From NCBI RefSeq assembly GCF_000344615.1, contig NZ_KB467824.1, forward strand, positions 294,445-358,444: a stretch of DNA of 64,000 nt, in the 5' to 3' direction. This document shows, piece after piece, positions 8,172 through 17,943 of this stretch. How positions within the stretch are numbered: position 1 is the first letter of the stretch; the number at the start of each line of letters is the position of its first letter. Under the pieces are notes generated by a model. It did no database searches. It had not been told where the DNA came from and saw only the letters and a list, made by a program, of their open reading frames with translations. Origin of the DNA: Janthinobacterium sp. CG3. GTDB lineage: Bacteria > Pseudomonadota > Gammaproteobacteria > Burkholderiales > Burkholderiaceae_D. The position numbers were made by a program, and so were the translations under genes.

Positions 8172-9020
8172 ATGGAATGCCCATTCAACAAATCGCCGCC
8201 GGGCCACTACCACGGCGCCAAGCTCGACTTCAGCGACGCCATGAGCTACGGCGACTACCTGTCGCTCGACACGATCTTGTCGGCGCAGCATCCGAAGTCG
8301 CCCGAGCACAATGAAATGCTGTTCATCGTGCAGCACCAGACCAGCGAGCTGTGGATGAAGCTGATGCTGCACGAACTGCACGCGGTGCGCGCGGCGATCC
8401 AGAACGACCAGTTGCCGGCGACCTTCAAGATGCTGGCGCGGGTGGCCTGCATCATGAACCAGCTGGTCCACGCCTGGGACGTGCTGGCCACGTTGACGCC
8501 GCCGGAATACAGCGCGTTCCGGCCCTACCTGGGCGCCTCGTCGGGCTTCCAGTCGCACCAGTACCGGGAAATCGAATTCCTGCTCGGCAACAAGAACGCG
8601 ACCCACCTGCAAGTGCACCAGCACAAGGCGGACGCCCTCGCGGCGCTCGACGGCGCCTTGAACGCGCCGTCGATCTACGACGAAGCCGTCATGGTGATGG
8701 CGCGCGCCGGCTTGCCGGTCGACGCCGCGCGGCTGCAAGCCGACTGGCGCCAGCCGACCGTCTCGAACGCCTCCGTCAAGGCCGCCTGGACCACGGTGTA
8801 CCGCAACACCGAGCAGTACTGGTCGCTCTACGAACTGGCCGAGAAACTGGTCGACCTGGAAACCTCGTTCCGCTTCTGGCGCTTCCGCCACGCCACCACG
8901 GTGGAGCGGGTGATCGGCTTCAAGGCCGGCACCGGCGGCACCGACGGCGTCGGCTACCTGCGCAAAATGCTCGACGTGGTGCTGTTCCCCGAGCTGTTTG
9001 AAGTACGCACCGAGTTGTAA
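8172..9020 (+). CDS. kynA: Tryptophan 2,3-dioxygenase
   Basis: 282 residues from the ATG at 8172, preceded by GAGGAGA. Heme dioxygenase that opens the indole ring of tryptophan to give N-formylkynurenine. Recognised from [15 protein letters not shown] near residue 55 (substrate pocket), [19 protein letters not shown] near 120, and the C-terminal [17 protein letters not shown] with the proximal-heme His, followed by [12 protein letters not shown]. Length and motifs are those of bacterial TDO. It is the first pathway enzyme but second gene in the operon, after kynU. Confidence 0.96.
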   Translation: MECPFNKSPPGHYHGAKLDFSDAMSYGDYLSLDTILSAQHPKSPEHNEMLFIVQHQTSELWMKLMLHELHAVRAAIQNDQLPATFKMLARVACIMNQLVHAWDVLATLTPPEYSAFRPYLGASSGFQSHQYREIEFLLGNKNATHLQVHQHKADALAALDGALNAPSIYDEAVMVMARAGLPVDAARLQADWRQPTVSNASVKAAWTTVYRNTEQYWSLYELAEKLVDLETSFRFWRFRHATTVERVIGFKAGTGGTDGVGYLRKMLDVVLFPELFEVRTEL

Positions 9021-9055
9021 CGGCGGGCGGCGCCCCGGTGCCGCCAGCCCCAAGC

Positions 9056-9087
9056 AAAACCAACGGTATCGCGCCGTCGGTTTTTTT
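9056..9087 (+). terminator. Rho-independent terminator after kynA
   Basis: The arms ACCAACGG (9059-9066) and CCGTCGGT (9074-9081) form a hairpin with one mismatch around an AT/GC loop, preceded by AAAA and followed by seven T. It ends the kynU-kynA operon. Confidence 0.75.
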
Positions 9088-9215
9088 CGTCGTGCGCGGC
9101 CCTATAGCCGCGTTGCAGCAACGCCACACCCGAGCCAAGTCGTATAGGCGACCTGAACAATCGACGTTATCATTGCCCTGCACCACCTAACCGACCATTA
9201 CGAGACGACAATAAA

Positions 9216-10322
9216 ATGAAAAAAACACTGTTAGCACTGGCAGTACTGAGCATTCCGGCGTTCGCGGCGGCGCAATCGAACGTGACGATCTACGGTATCG
9301 CCGACATTTCGGTGAACCATTTCAGCGGCCACAACGGCGGCTTGCAGAACAACGGCTCGTCAACCCGCATCGACTCCAGCGCCGGCAACAACCTGGCCGG
9401 CAGCCGTCTCGGCTTCAAGGGCAAGGAAGATCTGGGCAACGGCCTGAGCGCCGACTTCAAGCTGGAAATGGGTATGTTGCTCGACACCGGCAAATCGGAG
9501 CAGGGCGGTCGCCTGTTCGGCCGCGCCGCCCGCGTCGGCCTGAACGGCGGCTTCGGTTCCGTGCACCTGGGCCGCCAGGACACCCCGGGCTTCGAACTGC
9601 TGGGCACCGTGGATCCGATGGGCGTGGGCCTGGCCGGTTCGTCCGCCAACATCCACGCCGGCAACAAGGGCATCTTCCCGATCGGCCGCCTGGGCGGCGC
9701 GGTGCAACAAGGCTGGATGAGCCTGGCCGCCTTCCGCGCCGACAACAGCGTGCGTTACGATACCCCGACCATCCAGGGCTTCAGCGGCAGCCTGCTGTAC
9801 GGCGCCGGTGAAAAGGCATCGGCAAGCGAAGGCCGTCTCGGCATCGCCGCCGCCAACTACAACCAGGGCCCGCTGTTCGTCGGCTATGTCCACATCGACG
9901 ACAACAGCGCCAACGCGTTCGTGCCGAAGAGCAAGCAAAAGAGCGACGCGCTGGGCGCCACCTACGACTTTGGCGCCGTCAAAGTCCACGGCCTGGTCGC
10001 CGCCAAGAAAGCGGTTTCCTCCGGCGTGGTCGACAAGGCCGATTACTTCCTGCTGGGCCTGAGCGCGCCGGTGGGCCAATCCGGCCAAGTGCTGGCCAGC
10101 TTCAACCGCTCGAAGGGCAAGAACTCCACCGTCAACAGCGCCGACCAGTTCGGCGTCGGCTACCTGTACTCGATGTCCAAGCGCACCACGTTCTACACGT
10201 CGGCGGCGAAGATCAAAAACAAGGGCAAAGCGGCCTTCGGCATCGACGGCTACGACAACCACGACGGCGCCGCGTTCGACTACTCGACGCTGTTCAACGT
10301 CGGTATCACGCACGCGTTCTAA
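9216..10322 (+). CDS. Outer-membrane porin, betaproteobacterial trimeric type
   Basis: 368 residues. A signal peptide with basic start MKKTLLALAV ends at an AAAQ cleavage site near residue 20. The mature protein begins SNVTIYGIADISV, the standard first strand of Burkholderiales general porins. It contains the SRLGFKGKEDLGNGLSADF motif (residues 60-80) and GSVHLGRQDTPGFELLGTVDP, leading to the constriction loop L3. It ends in the aromatic AF typical of BAM-recognised outer-membrane barrels. It is expected to form a 16-strand beta-barrel for small solutes. The gene stands alone between terminators. Confidence 0.93.
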   Translation: MKKTLLALAVLSIPAFAAAQSNVTIYGIADISVNHFSGHNGGLQNNGSSTRIDSSAGNNLAGSRLGFKGKEDLGNGLSADFKLEMGMLLDTGKSEQGGRLFGRAARVGLNGGFGSVHLGRQDTPGFELLGTVDPMGVGLAGSSANIHAGNKGIFPIGRLGGAVQQGWMSLAAFRADNSVRYDTPTIQGFSGSLLYGAGEKASASEGRLGIAAANYNQGPLFVGYVHIDDNSANAFVPKSKQKSDALGATYDFGAVKVHGLVAAKKAVSSGVVDKADYFLLGLSAPVGQSGQVLASFNRSKGKNSTVNSADQFGVGYLYSMSKRTTFYTSAAKIKNKGKAAFGIDGYDNHDGAAFDYSTLFNVGITHAF

Positions 10323-10327
10323 AGTGT

Positions 10328-10425
10328 GGCACTCCCTGAGTGCCGCTTGCTTCACATAAAACCAACGGCGTAGAGCCGGGGTCGGCTCCTTGGGGCCCGA
10401 CCCCGGACCTAAGCCTTTGGTTTTT
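10328..10425 (+). terminator. Terminator/palindromic repeat after the porin gene
   Basis: Two hairpins lie in tandem. The first is GGCACTC-CCT-GAGTGCC at 10328-10344. The second is larger: CCGGGGTCGG (10376-10385) pairs perfectly with CCGACCCCGG (10397-10406), and outer arms AAAACCAA (10358-10365) and TTGGTTTT (10417-10424) extend it, ending in five T. It should stop transcription of the porin gene and belongs to the AAACCAA/GGGGTC repeat family of this genome. Confidence 0.7.
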
Positions 10426-10491
10426 CGCTTTTTACGCGGCGCGCCTATGGCCGCCGCTGCGCTACAATTTCTCTTTTCCCCCTTCCCGTCG

Positions 10492-11283
10492 ATGAAAACC
10501 GCCACCATTCCCGCCCCGATCCTCGACGCGCTGTCGCTAGCCGACGCCTCCTGGCGCCCGATTCTGTTGCGCGGGCTGGAGGCGCTCGCCGCCGCCGACC
10601 CGGCTTATTTGCCGGCGCTGGCCGTCGACGCCTTCCTGCCGACCGAAGGCCGGCTGTTCGCCGCCTTCGCGCTGCCGCTGGACGCGGTGCGCTATGTACT
10701 GGTGGGGGAGGGGCCGTACCCGCGCGCCGCCAGCGCCACCGGGGTGTGCTTCATGGACGGCGCCGTCGGCAGCCTGTGGTCGCAGGCCGGGCTGTCGAAG
10801 CCGGTCAACCGCGCCACCTCGCTGCGCAACTTCATGAAAATGCTGCTGGTGGCCGACGGCCAACTGGCGCTGGCCGATACCTCCGGCGTGGCGCTGGCGC
10901 CGGTGGCGGCGAACGCGCGCGGCAACGGCTCGATCCAGACCCTGGCCGAATTGCAGGCCAACCTGACGCGGCGCGGCTTCCTGCTGCTGAACGCGGCGCT
11001 GGTGTTCCGCGCCCATGTGCCGCCGGTACAGGACGCCAAGGCTTGGCTGCCGTTCCTGCAAGTGGTGCTGGCGGCGCTGGCCGAACGCGCCGGGCCGCCG
11101 GCGCCGACGCTGGTGCTGTGGGGTAAAATCGCCGAGCAACTCAAGCGCCTGCCGGTGACTTCGCTGCTGCCGCGGGTGCAATGCGAGCACCCGTACAACC
11201 TGACGTTCATCGGCAACGACGCGATGCTGGCGCTGTTCGGGCCGATGCGCCTGCTGCGCGCCGGGGCGGGACACGTCGGATAA
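10492..11283 (+). CDS. Uracil-DNA-glycosylase-fold protein with altered catalytic motif
   Basis: 263 residues from the ATG at 10492; a TACAATTT -10 element just upstream (about 10462-10469) argues against the earlier in-frame ATG. The order of motifs follows family-1 UDG: VRYVLVGEGPYPRAASATGV corresponds to the catalytic GQDPYHGPGQAHG loop, ATSLRNFMKML to PPSLRNIYKEL, GFLLLNAALVFR to GVLLLNTVLTV, LVLWGKIAEQ to FLLWG, and CEHPYNL to HPSPLS. The catalytic Asp and His of GQDPYH are replaced (GEGPYP), and the HPSPLS loop is changed. It may be catalytically inactive, a binding protein or an enzyme of different specificity. Assignment rests on motif order. Confidence 0.68.
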   Translation: MKTATIPAPILDALSLADASWRPILLRGLEALAAADPAYLPALAVDAFLPTEGRLFAAFALPLDAVRYVLVGEGPYPRAASATGVCFMDGAVGSLWSQAGLSKPVNRATSLRNFMKMLLVADGQLALADTSGVALAPVAANARGNGSIQTLAELQANLTRRGFLLLNAALVFRAHVPPVQDAKAWLPFLQVVLAALAERAGPPAPTLVLWGKIAEQLKRLPVTSLLPRVQCEHPYNLTFIGNDAMLALFGPMRLLRAGAGHVG

Positions 11284-11315
11284 GTGACCGCGAGGTCCGA
11301 CGCCGAGGCTCCGGG

Positions 11316-11365
11316 CGCGCCACGTCAGGGGTATGACCCCCCAGGGTTACGCTCTTGGTTTGAAA
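11316..11365. repeat. GGGGT/ACCCC palindromic repeat copy
   Basis: CAGGGGTATGACCCCCCAGG followed by GTTACGCTCTTGGTTTG resembles the right half of the repeat after the porin gene (CCGACCCCGG then TTTGGTTTTT). It can form a short GGGGT-ATG-ACCCC hairpin and separates the glycosylase-fold gene from the next gene, so the two are probably not co-transcribed. Confidence 0.45.
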
Positions 11366-11386
11366 AAAGCTATTCACTAGGCCGCT

Positions 11387-11944
11387 ATGAAGATCAACAA
11401 CACGCAAGACCTGCTGGCCGCCATCGCCGCCGGCGCCACACCCGACTATCTGTGCTTCTGGGGCCACACGCCAAGCCATGCGCAGACGGTCGACAAGAGT
11501 TGCCTGAGCCAATGGTATATGGCCCCCTTCAGCGTCGACGGCGTGCGCTACCCGACCGCCGAGCATTACATGATGGCGTGCAAGGCGACGCTGTTCGGCG
11601 ACGCCGCCATCGCCGGCCGCATCATCGCCGCCAAACTGCCCGCGGAAGTCAAAAAGCTCGGCCGCGAGGTGGCCCATTTCGATTCGGCCCGGTGGGCGCG
11701 CGAGCGCGAAGCCGTCGTGTTCGACGGCAACCTGGCGAAGTTTGCGCAAAACCCGCCGCTGCGCAAGTTTTTGTTGTCCAGCGCCAACAGCGTAATCGTC
11801 GAAGCCAGCCCGGTCGACCCGATCTGGGGCGTCGGCATGGCCGCCGACGACGCCGCGATCGGCTCGCCCGGCAGTTGGAAGGGGTTGAATTTGCTGGGGT
11901 TTGCGCTGATGAACGTACGGGCGGCCCTGCGCGCCAGCCTGTGA
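11387..11944 (+). CDS. NADAR family protein (YbiA-like N-glycosidase)
   Basis: 185 residues. The segment LCFWGHTPSHAQTVDKSCLSQWYMAPFSVDG..YPTAEHYMMACKATLF (about residues 20-66) is the NADAR core: a WG/FWG start, the SQWY-PF block and the conserved TAEHYMMA with its Glu. The C-terminal blocks NSVIVEASPVDPIWGVG and WKGLNLLGFALMNVRAAL close the domain. E. coli YbiA hydrolyses the N-glycosidic bond of early riboflavin intermediates; other NADAR proteins remove ADP-ribose from nucleic acids. Which substrate applies here is not visible. It has its own terminator. Confidence 0.9.
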   Translation: MKINNTQDLLAAIAAGATPDYLCFWGHTPSHAQTVDKSCLSQWYMAPFSVDGVRYPTAEHYMMACKATLFGDAAIAGRIIAAKLPAEVKKLGREVAHFDSARWAREREAVVFDGNLAKFAQNPPLRKFLLSSANSVIVEASPVDPIWGVGMAADDAAIGSPGSWKGLNLLGFALMNVRAALRASL

Positions 11945-12001
11945 GGCAGCGCGATGTGCGTTGGCCGGGTTGGCCGGGACGGCGTAAGCCGACAACGTTA
12001 A

Positions 12002-12044
12002 CCGGCGGCGGCGCCGATGCCGAGAGCATCATCCGCCGGCTTTT
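12002..12044 (+). terminator. Terminator after the NADAR gene
   Basis: Outer arms CCGGCGG (12002-12008) and CCGCCGG (12033-12039) enclose an inner GATGC-CGAGA-GCATC hairpin, followed by CTTTT. It lies 57 bp after the NADAR stop, before the iscR promoter. Confidence 0.65.
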
Positions 12045-12078
12045 GGGGGCTCTCCGGCAAACCTGCGCGAGATTTGTT

Positions 12079-12104
12079 ATACTTGACTAAATCGTTCAAC
12101 TAAT
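12079..12104 (+). promoter_or_regulatory. Candidate type 1 IscR site / iscR promoter region
   Basis: ATACTTGACTAAA and TCGTTCAACTAAT form an imperfect 26-bp dyad with a TTGA-N9-TCAA core, similar to the type 1 sites bound by [2Fe-2S]-IscR upstream of isc operons. It lies 63 bp upstream of the iscR ATG. TTGACT inside it could also serve as a -35 element. IscR repressing its own operon here is inferred from the family. Confidence 0.5.
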
Positions 12105-12166
12105 CAGGTTGTAGCTGGCCCGTTTTTTGAACAAGCGACATTTTAACCGAGTTGAACCGAGGTGGT

Positions 12167-12643
12167 ATGCGTCTGACTACTAAAGGCCGTTTTGCCGTGA
12201 CCGCGATGATCGATCTTGCCCTGCGCCAGGGTAAGGGTCCGGTCACGCTGTCCGGCATTAGCCAGCGCCAATCGATCTCCCTGTCGTACCTGGAACAATT
12301 GTTCGGCAAGCTGCGCCGCCACGAGATCGTCGAATCGATCCGCGGCCCGGGCGGCGGCTACAGTCTGGCGCGCCGCGCCGACAAGGTGACGGTGGCCGAC
12401 ATCATCATCGCCGTCGACGAGCCGCTCGACGCGACCCAGTGCGGCGGCAAGGAGCATTGCCACGGCGCCGACGCGGCCACCGGCGCGCGTTGCATGACGC
12501 ACGAGCTGTGGGCCACTTTGAATGAAAAAATGGTCGATTACCTGGATTCTGTGTCGCTGCAGGACCTGGTCGACCAACAGAGACAAAAGAACGCCGATCA
12601 AAACGTGATGGTGATGCACCGCAACCACGTTGCGCTGGGTTAA
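12167..12643 (+). CDS. iscR: Fe-S cluster-binding transcriptional regulator IscR (Rrf2 family)
   Basis: 158 residues from the ATG at 12167 ([19 protein letters not shown]); the in-frame start 15 bases earlier lacks support. Rrf2-type winged HTH covers residues 1-80, with [20 protein letters not shown] as recognition helix region and [10 protein letters not shown] as the wing. The cluster ligands are C92, C98, C109 and H112. The third Cys and the His are five residues further on than in E. coli IscR (C104, H107), so the loop is longer. It senses Fe-S status and represses the isc operon it begins. Confidence 0.95.
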   Translation: MRLTTKGRFAVTAMIDLALRQGKGPVTLSGISQRQSISLSYLEQLFGKLRRHEIVESIRGPGGGYSLARRADKVTVADIIIAVDEPLDATQCGGKEHCHGADAATGARCMTHELWATLNEKMVDYLDSVSLQDLVDQQRQKNADQNVMVMHRNHVALG

Positions 12644-12681
12644 GAGAATATATAGTCTGCTTGATTGCATGGAGTGATTTG

Positions 12682-13947
12682 ATGAATGCCCCTGAAAAAA
12701 ACGTTGGTCCAGCCCCGGTAGTGCGCTTTGAAACCGCGCCGCATTTCCCGATCTATATGGATTACTCGGCGACGACGCCGATCGATCCGCGCGTCGCCGA
12801 CAAGATGATTCCCTACCTGCGCGAGCAGTTCGGCAATCCGGCTTCGCGCAGCCACATGTACGGCTGGACCGCCGAAAAAGCGGTGGAAGAGGCGCGCGGC
12901 CACGTCGCCGCCCTGGTCAACGCCGATCCGCGCGAGATCATCTGGACCTCCGGCGCGACCGAGAGCAACAACCTGGCGATCAAGGGCGCGGCCCAGTTCT
13001 ACAAGACCAAGGGCAAGCACATCATCACCGTCAAGACCGAGCACAAGGCCGTGCTGGACACCGTGCGCGAACTGGAACGCGTCGGTTTCGACGCCACCTA
13101 CCTGGAACCGCAAGACAACGGCCTGATCACCATCGAGCAGCTGACCGCGGCGATCCGCCCGGACACCATCCTGGTGTCCGTGATGCTGGTCAACAATGAA
13201 ATCGGCGTGATCCAGCCGATCGACGAGATCGGCGCGCTGTGCCGCTCGAAGGGCATCATCTTCCACTGCGACGCCGCCCAGGCGACCGGCAAGCTGGTCA
13301 TCGACCTGCAAAAGAGCAAGGTCGACCTGATGACCTTCACCGCCCACAAAACCTACGGCCCGAAGGGCGTGGGCGCCTTGTACGTCTGCCGCAAACCGCG
13401 CGTGCGCATCGAAGCGCAAATGCACGGCGGCGGCCACGAGCGCGGCCTGCGCTCGGGCACCTTGCCGACCCACCAGATCGTCGGCATGGGCGAGGCCTTC
13501 CGCCTGGCCAAGGAAGAGATGGACGGCGAAATCGTCCGCATCAAGGGCTTGCGCGACCGCCTGGCCAAGGGCTTGCAGGAAATCGAGGAAGTCTACGTCA
13601 ACGGCGACATGGACCAGCGCGTGCCGCACAACCTGAACGTCAGCTTCAACTACGTCGAAGGCGAGTCGCTGATCATGGCGATCAAGGACCTGGCGGTGTC
13701 GTCCGGTTCGGCCTGCACCTCGGCCAGCCTGGAGCCGTCGTACGTGTTGCGCGCCCTGGGCCGCAGCGACGAACTGGCGCACAGCTCGATCCGCTTCACC
13801 ATCGGCCGTTTTTCGACCGAGGCCGACATCGACTTCGCCATCGACTTGCTGAAGGCGAAAGTGACCAAATTACGTGAGCTGTCGCCGCTGTGGGACATGT
13901 TCAAAGAAGGGATCGACATCAATTCGATCCAATGGGCGGCGCACTAA
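12682..13947 (+). CDS. iscS: Cysteine desulfurase IscS
   Basis: 421 residues from the ATG at 12682, with GGAG 8 bases upstream; a TTG 21 bases earlier is less likely. PLP enzyme that takes sulfur from cysteine and hands it to IscU, ThiI and TusA. Landmarks are [15 protein letters not shown] at the start of the fold, [13 protein letters not shown], the PLP lysine K223 in [12 protein letters not shown], and the persulfide-carrying C345 in [20 protein letters not shown]. The N-terminus is about 15 residues longer than in E. coli IscS. Second gene of the isc operon. Confidence 0.97.
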   Translation: MNAPEKNVGPAPVVRFETAPHFPIYMDYSATTPIDPRVADKMIPYLREQFGNPASRSHMYGWTAEKAVEEARGHVAALVNADPREIIWTSGATESNNLAIKGAAQFYKTKGKHIITVKTEHKAVLDTVRELERVGFDATYLEPQDNGLITIEQLTAAIRPDTILVSVMLVNNEIGVIQPIDEIGALCRSKGIIFHCDAAQATGKLVIDLQKSKVDLMTFTAHKTYGPKGVGALYVCRKPRVRIEAQMHGGGHERGLRSGTLPTHQIVGMGEAFRLAKEEMDGEIVRIKGLRDRLAKGLQEIEEVYVNGDMDQRVPHNLNVSFNYVEGESLIMAIKDLAVSSGSACTSASLEPSYVLRALGRSDELAHSSIRFTIGRFSTEADIDFAIDLLKAKVTKLRELSPLWDMFKEGIDINSIQWAAH

Positions 13948-14005
13948 TTGCGTTCACGGGCCGGCGCGTGCGCGGCGGCCCCGGTTTTAATTTAGGAGCA
14001 TCAAA

Positions 14006-14395
14006 ATGGCATACTCGGAAAAAGTACTCGATCACTACGAAAACCCGCGCAACGTCGGCGCCTTTGACAAGGGCGACGACACCATCGGCACCGGCATGGT
14101 CGGCGCGCCCGCCTGCGGCGACGTGATGAAACTGCAGATCAAGGTCGGCGCCGACGGCTTGATCGAAGACGCCAAGTTCAAGACCTACGGCTGCGGTTCG
14201 GCCATCGCCTCGAGCTCGCTGGTGACCGAATGGGTCAAGGGCAAGACCCTGGACCAGGCGCTGTCGATCAAGAACACCCAGATCGCCGAGGAACTGGCGC
14301 TGCCGCCGGTGAAAATCCACTGCTCGATCCTGGCCGAAGACGCGATCAAGGCGGCGGTACTGGACTACAAGACACGCCACCCTGCGGCGGCTTAA
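14006..14395 (+). CDS. iscU: Fe-S cluster assembly scaffold IscU
   Basis: 129 residues, the family length. The three cluster/persulfide cysteines C37, C63 and C106 are present, as is D39 after C37 (GAPACGDVMKLQI). The LPPVK motif recognised by HscA is at residues 99-103 (ALPPVKIHCSILAEDA). It receives sulfur from IscS and iron/electrons from ferredoxin and IscX/frataxin, and releases the cluster with HscBA. A GGAGCA ribosome site precedes the ATG. Confidence 0.97.
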   Translation: MAYSEKVLDHYENPRNVGAFDKGDDTIGTGMVGAPACGDVMKLQIKVGADGLIEDAKFKTYGCGSAIASSSLVTEWVKGKTLDQALSIKNTQIAEELALPPVKIHCSILAEDAIKAAVLDYKTRHPAAA

Positions 14396-14448
14396 GCATT
14401 GGTTTTTAATACCCGCCGCCGGCAACGGCGGCGGGCGCGGAGGAATGA

Positions 14449-14772
14449 ATGGCAATTACACTGACGGAAAAAGCGGCAAAGCACATCAGCCGGTACATCG
14501 AACGCCGCGGCAAGGGCGTCGGCTTGCGTTTTGGCGTGCGCACCACGGGCTGCTCCGGCCTGGCCTACAAGCTTGAGTATGTCGATGAAATCGCCGCCGA
14601 GGACAGCGTGTTCGAGTCGCACGGCGTGAAGGTCTTCGTCGACCCGAAAAGCCTGCCGTACATCGACGGCACCGAACTCGACTTCGCGCGCGAGGGCTTG
14701 AACGAAGGCTTCAAGTTCCACAACCCGAACGAGAAAGACGCCTGCGGCTGCGGCGAAAGCTTCCGCATCTAG
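14449..14772 (+). CDS. iscA: Iron-sulfur cluster carrier IscA
   Basis: 107 residues, A-type carrier. The three conserved cysteines C35 (TTGCSGLAY), C99 and C101 (ACGCGESF) are present, and the fold is intact from start to C-terminus. It lies between iscU and hscB, the standard position, and passes clusters to [4Fe-4S] apoproteins. GGAGGA lies just before the ATG. Confidence 0.96.
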   Translation: MAITLTEKAAKHISRYIERRGKGVGLRFGVRTTGCSGLAYKLEYVDEIAAEDSVFESHGVKVFVDPKSLPYIDGTELDFAREGLNEGFKFHNPNEKDACGCGESFRI

Positions 14773-14837
14773 CACGCCAACACCTTAATGCGCCGCGGTC
14801 ATCTGATTGATCCAGTAGCGAACAGATAGACGTAGCC

Positions 14838-15353
14838 ATGCAAAACCACTTCGAACTATTCCACCTGCCGCGGCGGTTCGCGCTCGACGCCAAGGCCCTC
14901 GACGCGGCCTACCGCGAGGTCCAGAGCCAAGTCCACCCGGACCGCTTCGTCAACGCGACCGACGCCGAAAAGCGCGTCGCGATGCAGTGGGCCACGCGCG
15001 CCAACGAAGCCTACCAGACCCTGAAGAAGCCGCAGAAACGCGCCCAGTACCTGTGCGAGTTGAACGGCGTCGACCTGCAGACGGAGTCGAACACGGCGAT
15101 GCCGATGGCCTTCCTGATGCAGCAGATGGAATGGCGCGAGGAACTCGGCGACGCGCGCGCCGGCAAGAACGTCGAGGCGCTCGACGCGCTCGACGCGCAG
15201 CTCAAGGCCGAGCGCAAGGCGCGCCTGGCGGTGGTTGGCGAACAGCTCGACGCCGGCCACTTCGACGCCGCCGCGCAGGGCGTGCGCGCGCTGATGTTCC
15301 TGGAAAAATTCGGCGAGGAAGTGCGCTTCGCGTTCGAGGCGATCGAGGCGTAG
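14838..15353 (+). CDS. hscB: Fe-S co-chaperone HscB (J-domain protein)
   Basis: 171 residues. Residues 1-75 are the J domain, with the HPD motif at 33-35 ([12 protein letters not shown]) and the tail [18 protein letters not shown]. The C-terminal three-helix part (about residues 85-171) binds IscU and has the conserved [12 protein letters not shown] segment. It delivers IscU to HscA and stimulates its ATPase. Located between iscA and hscA as in most proteobacteria. Confidence 0.96.
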   Translation: MQNHFELFHLPRRFALDAKALDAAYREVQSQVHPDRFVNATDAEKRVAMQWATRANEAYQTLKKPQKRAQYLCELNGVDLQTESNTAMPMAFLMQQMEWREELGDARAGKNVEALDALDAQLKAERKARLAVVGEQLDAGHFDAAAQGVRALMFLEKFGEEVRFAFEAIEA

Positions 15354-15450
15354 GCGTCGCTCCCGGTAGGAAGCGACCGCCGGCGGCCCCCGGCAGGCTG
15401 CATCAAGCGTTAATGAATTAACTAATTAGAAGCCACAAGGCATACATCAC

Positions 15451-17331
<1,881 letters not shown>

Positions 17332-17390
17332 ACGGGCCGACCCGGCTGATTGTTCGAGCGCCCCAAGATCATTACATGTAGAGGTAACAA

Positions 17391-17732
17391 GTGCCACAAA
17401 TCGTATTCCTGCCCCATCCAAAATTGTGCCCTGAGGGCGCCGTGGTCGACGCGCCAGCGGGCAAGTCGCTGTGCGACATCATGCTCGAGAACGACATCAA
17501 CATCGAGCACGCCTGCGAAAAATCGTGCGCCTGCACCACCTGCCACGTGCTGGTGCGCGAAGGCTTCGCCTCGCTCGGCGAAGCCGGCGAAACGGAAGAG
17601 GATTTGCTCGACAAGGCCTGGGGCTTGGAAGCCGTGTCGCGCCTGTCGTGCCAGTCCATCGTCGCCGACGTCGACCTGGTTATCGAAATTCCGAAGTACA
17701 CCATCAACCAGGTCAGCGAAGGCAGCCACTAA
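17391..17732 (+). CDS. fdx: ISC-type [2Fe-2S] ferredoxin
   Basis: 113 residues, adrenodoxin-like. Cluster ligands follow CX5CX2C plus a distal Cys: C42, C48, C51 and C87 (HACEKSCACTTCHV then SRLSCQS). The EEDLLDKAWGLE helix is the acidic interaction face typical of this ferredoxin type. It supplies electrons during cluster assembly on IscU. Follows hscA by 59 bp and precedes iscX. Confidence 0.95.
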   Translation: MPQIVFLPHPKLCPEGAVVDAPAGKSLCDIMLENDINIEHACEKSCACTTCHVLVREGFASLGEAGETEEDLLDKAWGLEAVSRLSCQSIVADVDLVIEIPKYTINQVSEGSH

Positions 17733-17748
17733 TGCACCGGAGCCCGAC

Positions 17749-17943
17749 ATGAAATGGAGTGACATCAACGTCATCGCGGAAGCGCTGTACGACAAATTCC
17801 CGGACATCGATCCGCTGACGATCCGCTTCACCGACCTGCACAACTGGGTGGTGGATCTGGACGGTTTCGACGACGACCACAGCCGCGGCGGCGAAAAAGT
17901 GCTGGAAGCGATACAGGCGGCGTGGATCGATGAAGCGCGCTAA
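17749..17943 (+). CDS. iscX: Iron-binding regulator of Fe-S assembly IscX
   Basis: 64 residues, the usual IscX length, starting MKWSDINVIAEALYDKFPD. The family motifs TIRFTDLHNWVVDLDGFDDD are all present and supply the acidic surface that binds Fe(II) and IscS. It modulates IscS activity according to iron. Its last 14 bases overlap the start of the next gene in another frame, which implies coupled translation. Confidence 0.94.
   Translation: MKWSDINVIAEALYDKFPDIDPLTIRFTDLHNWVVDLDGFDDDHSRGGEKVLEAIQAAWIDEAR

Noticed and set aside
9360-10508. Leftward 382-codon open frame opposite the porin gene
   Set aside because: Shadow frame; the porin on the other strand has signal peptide, strand motifs and terminator.
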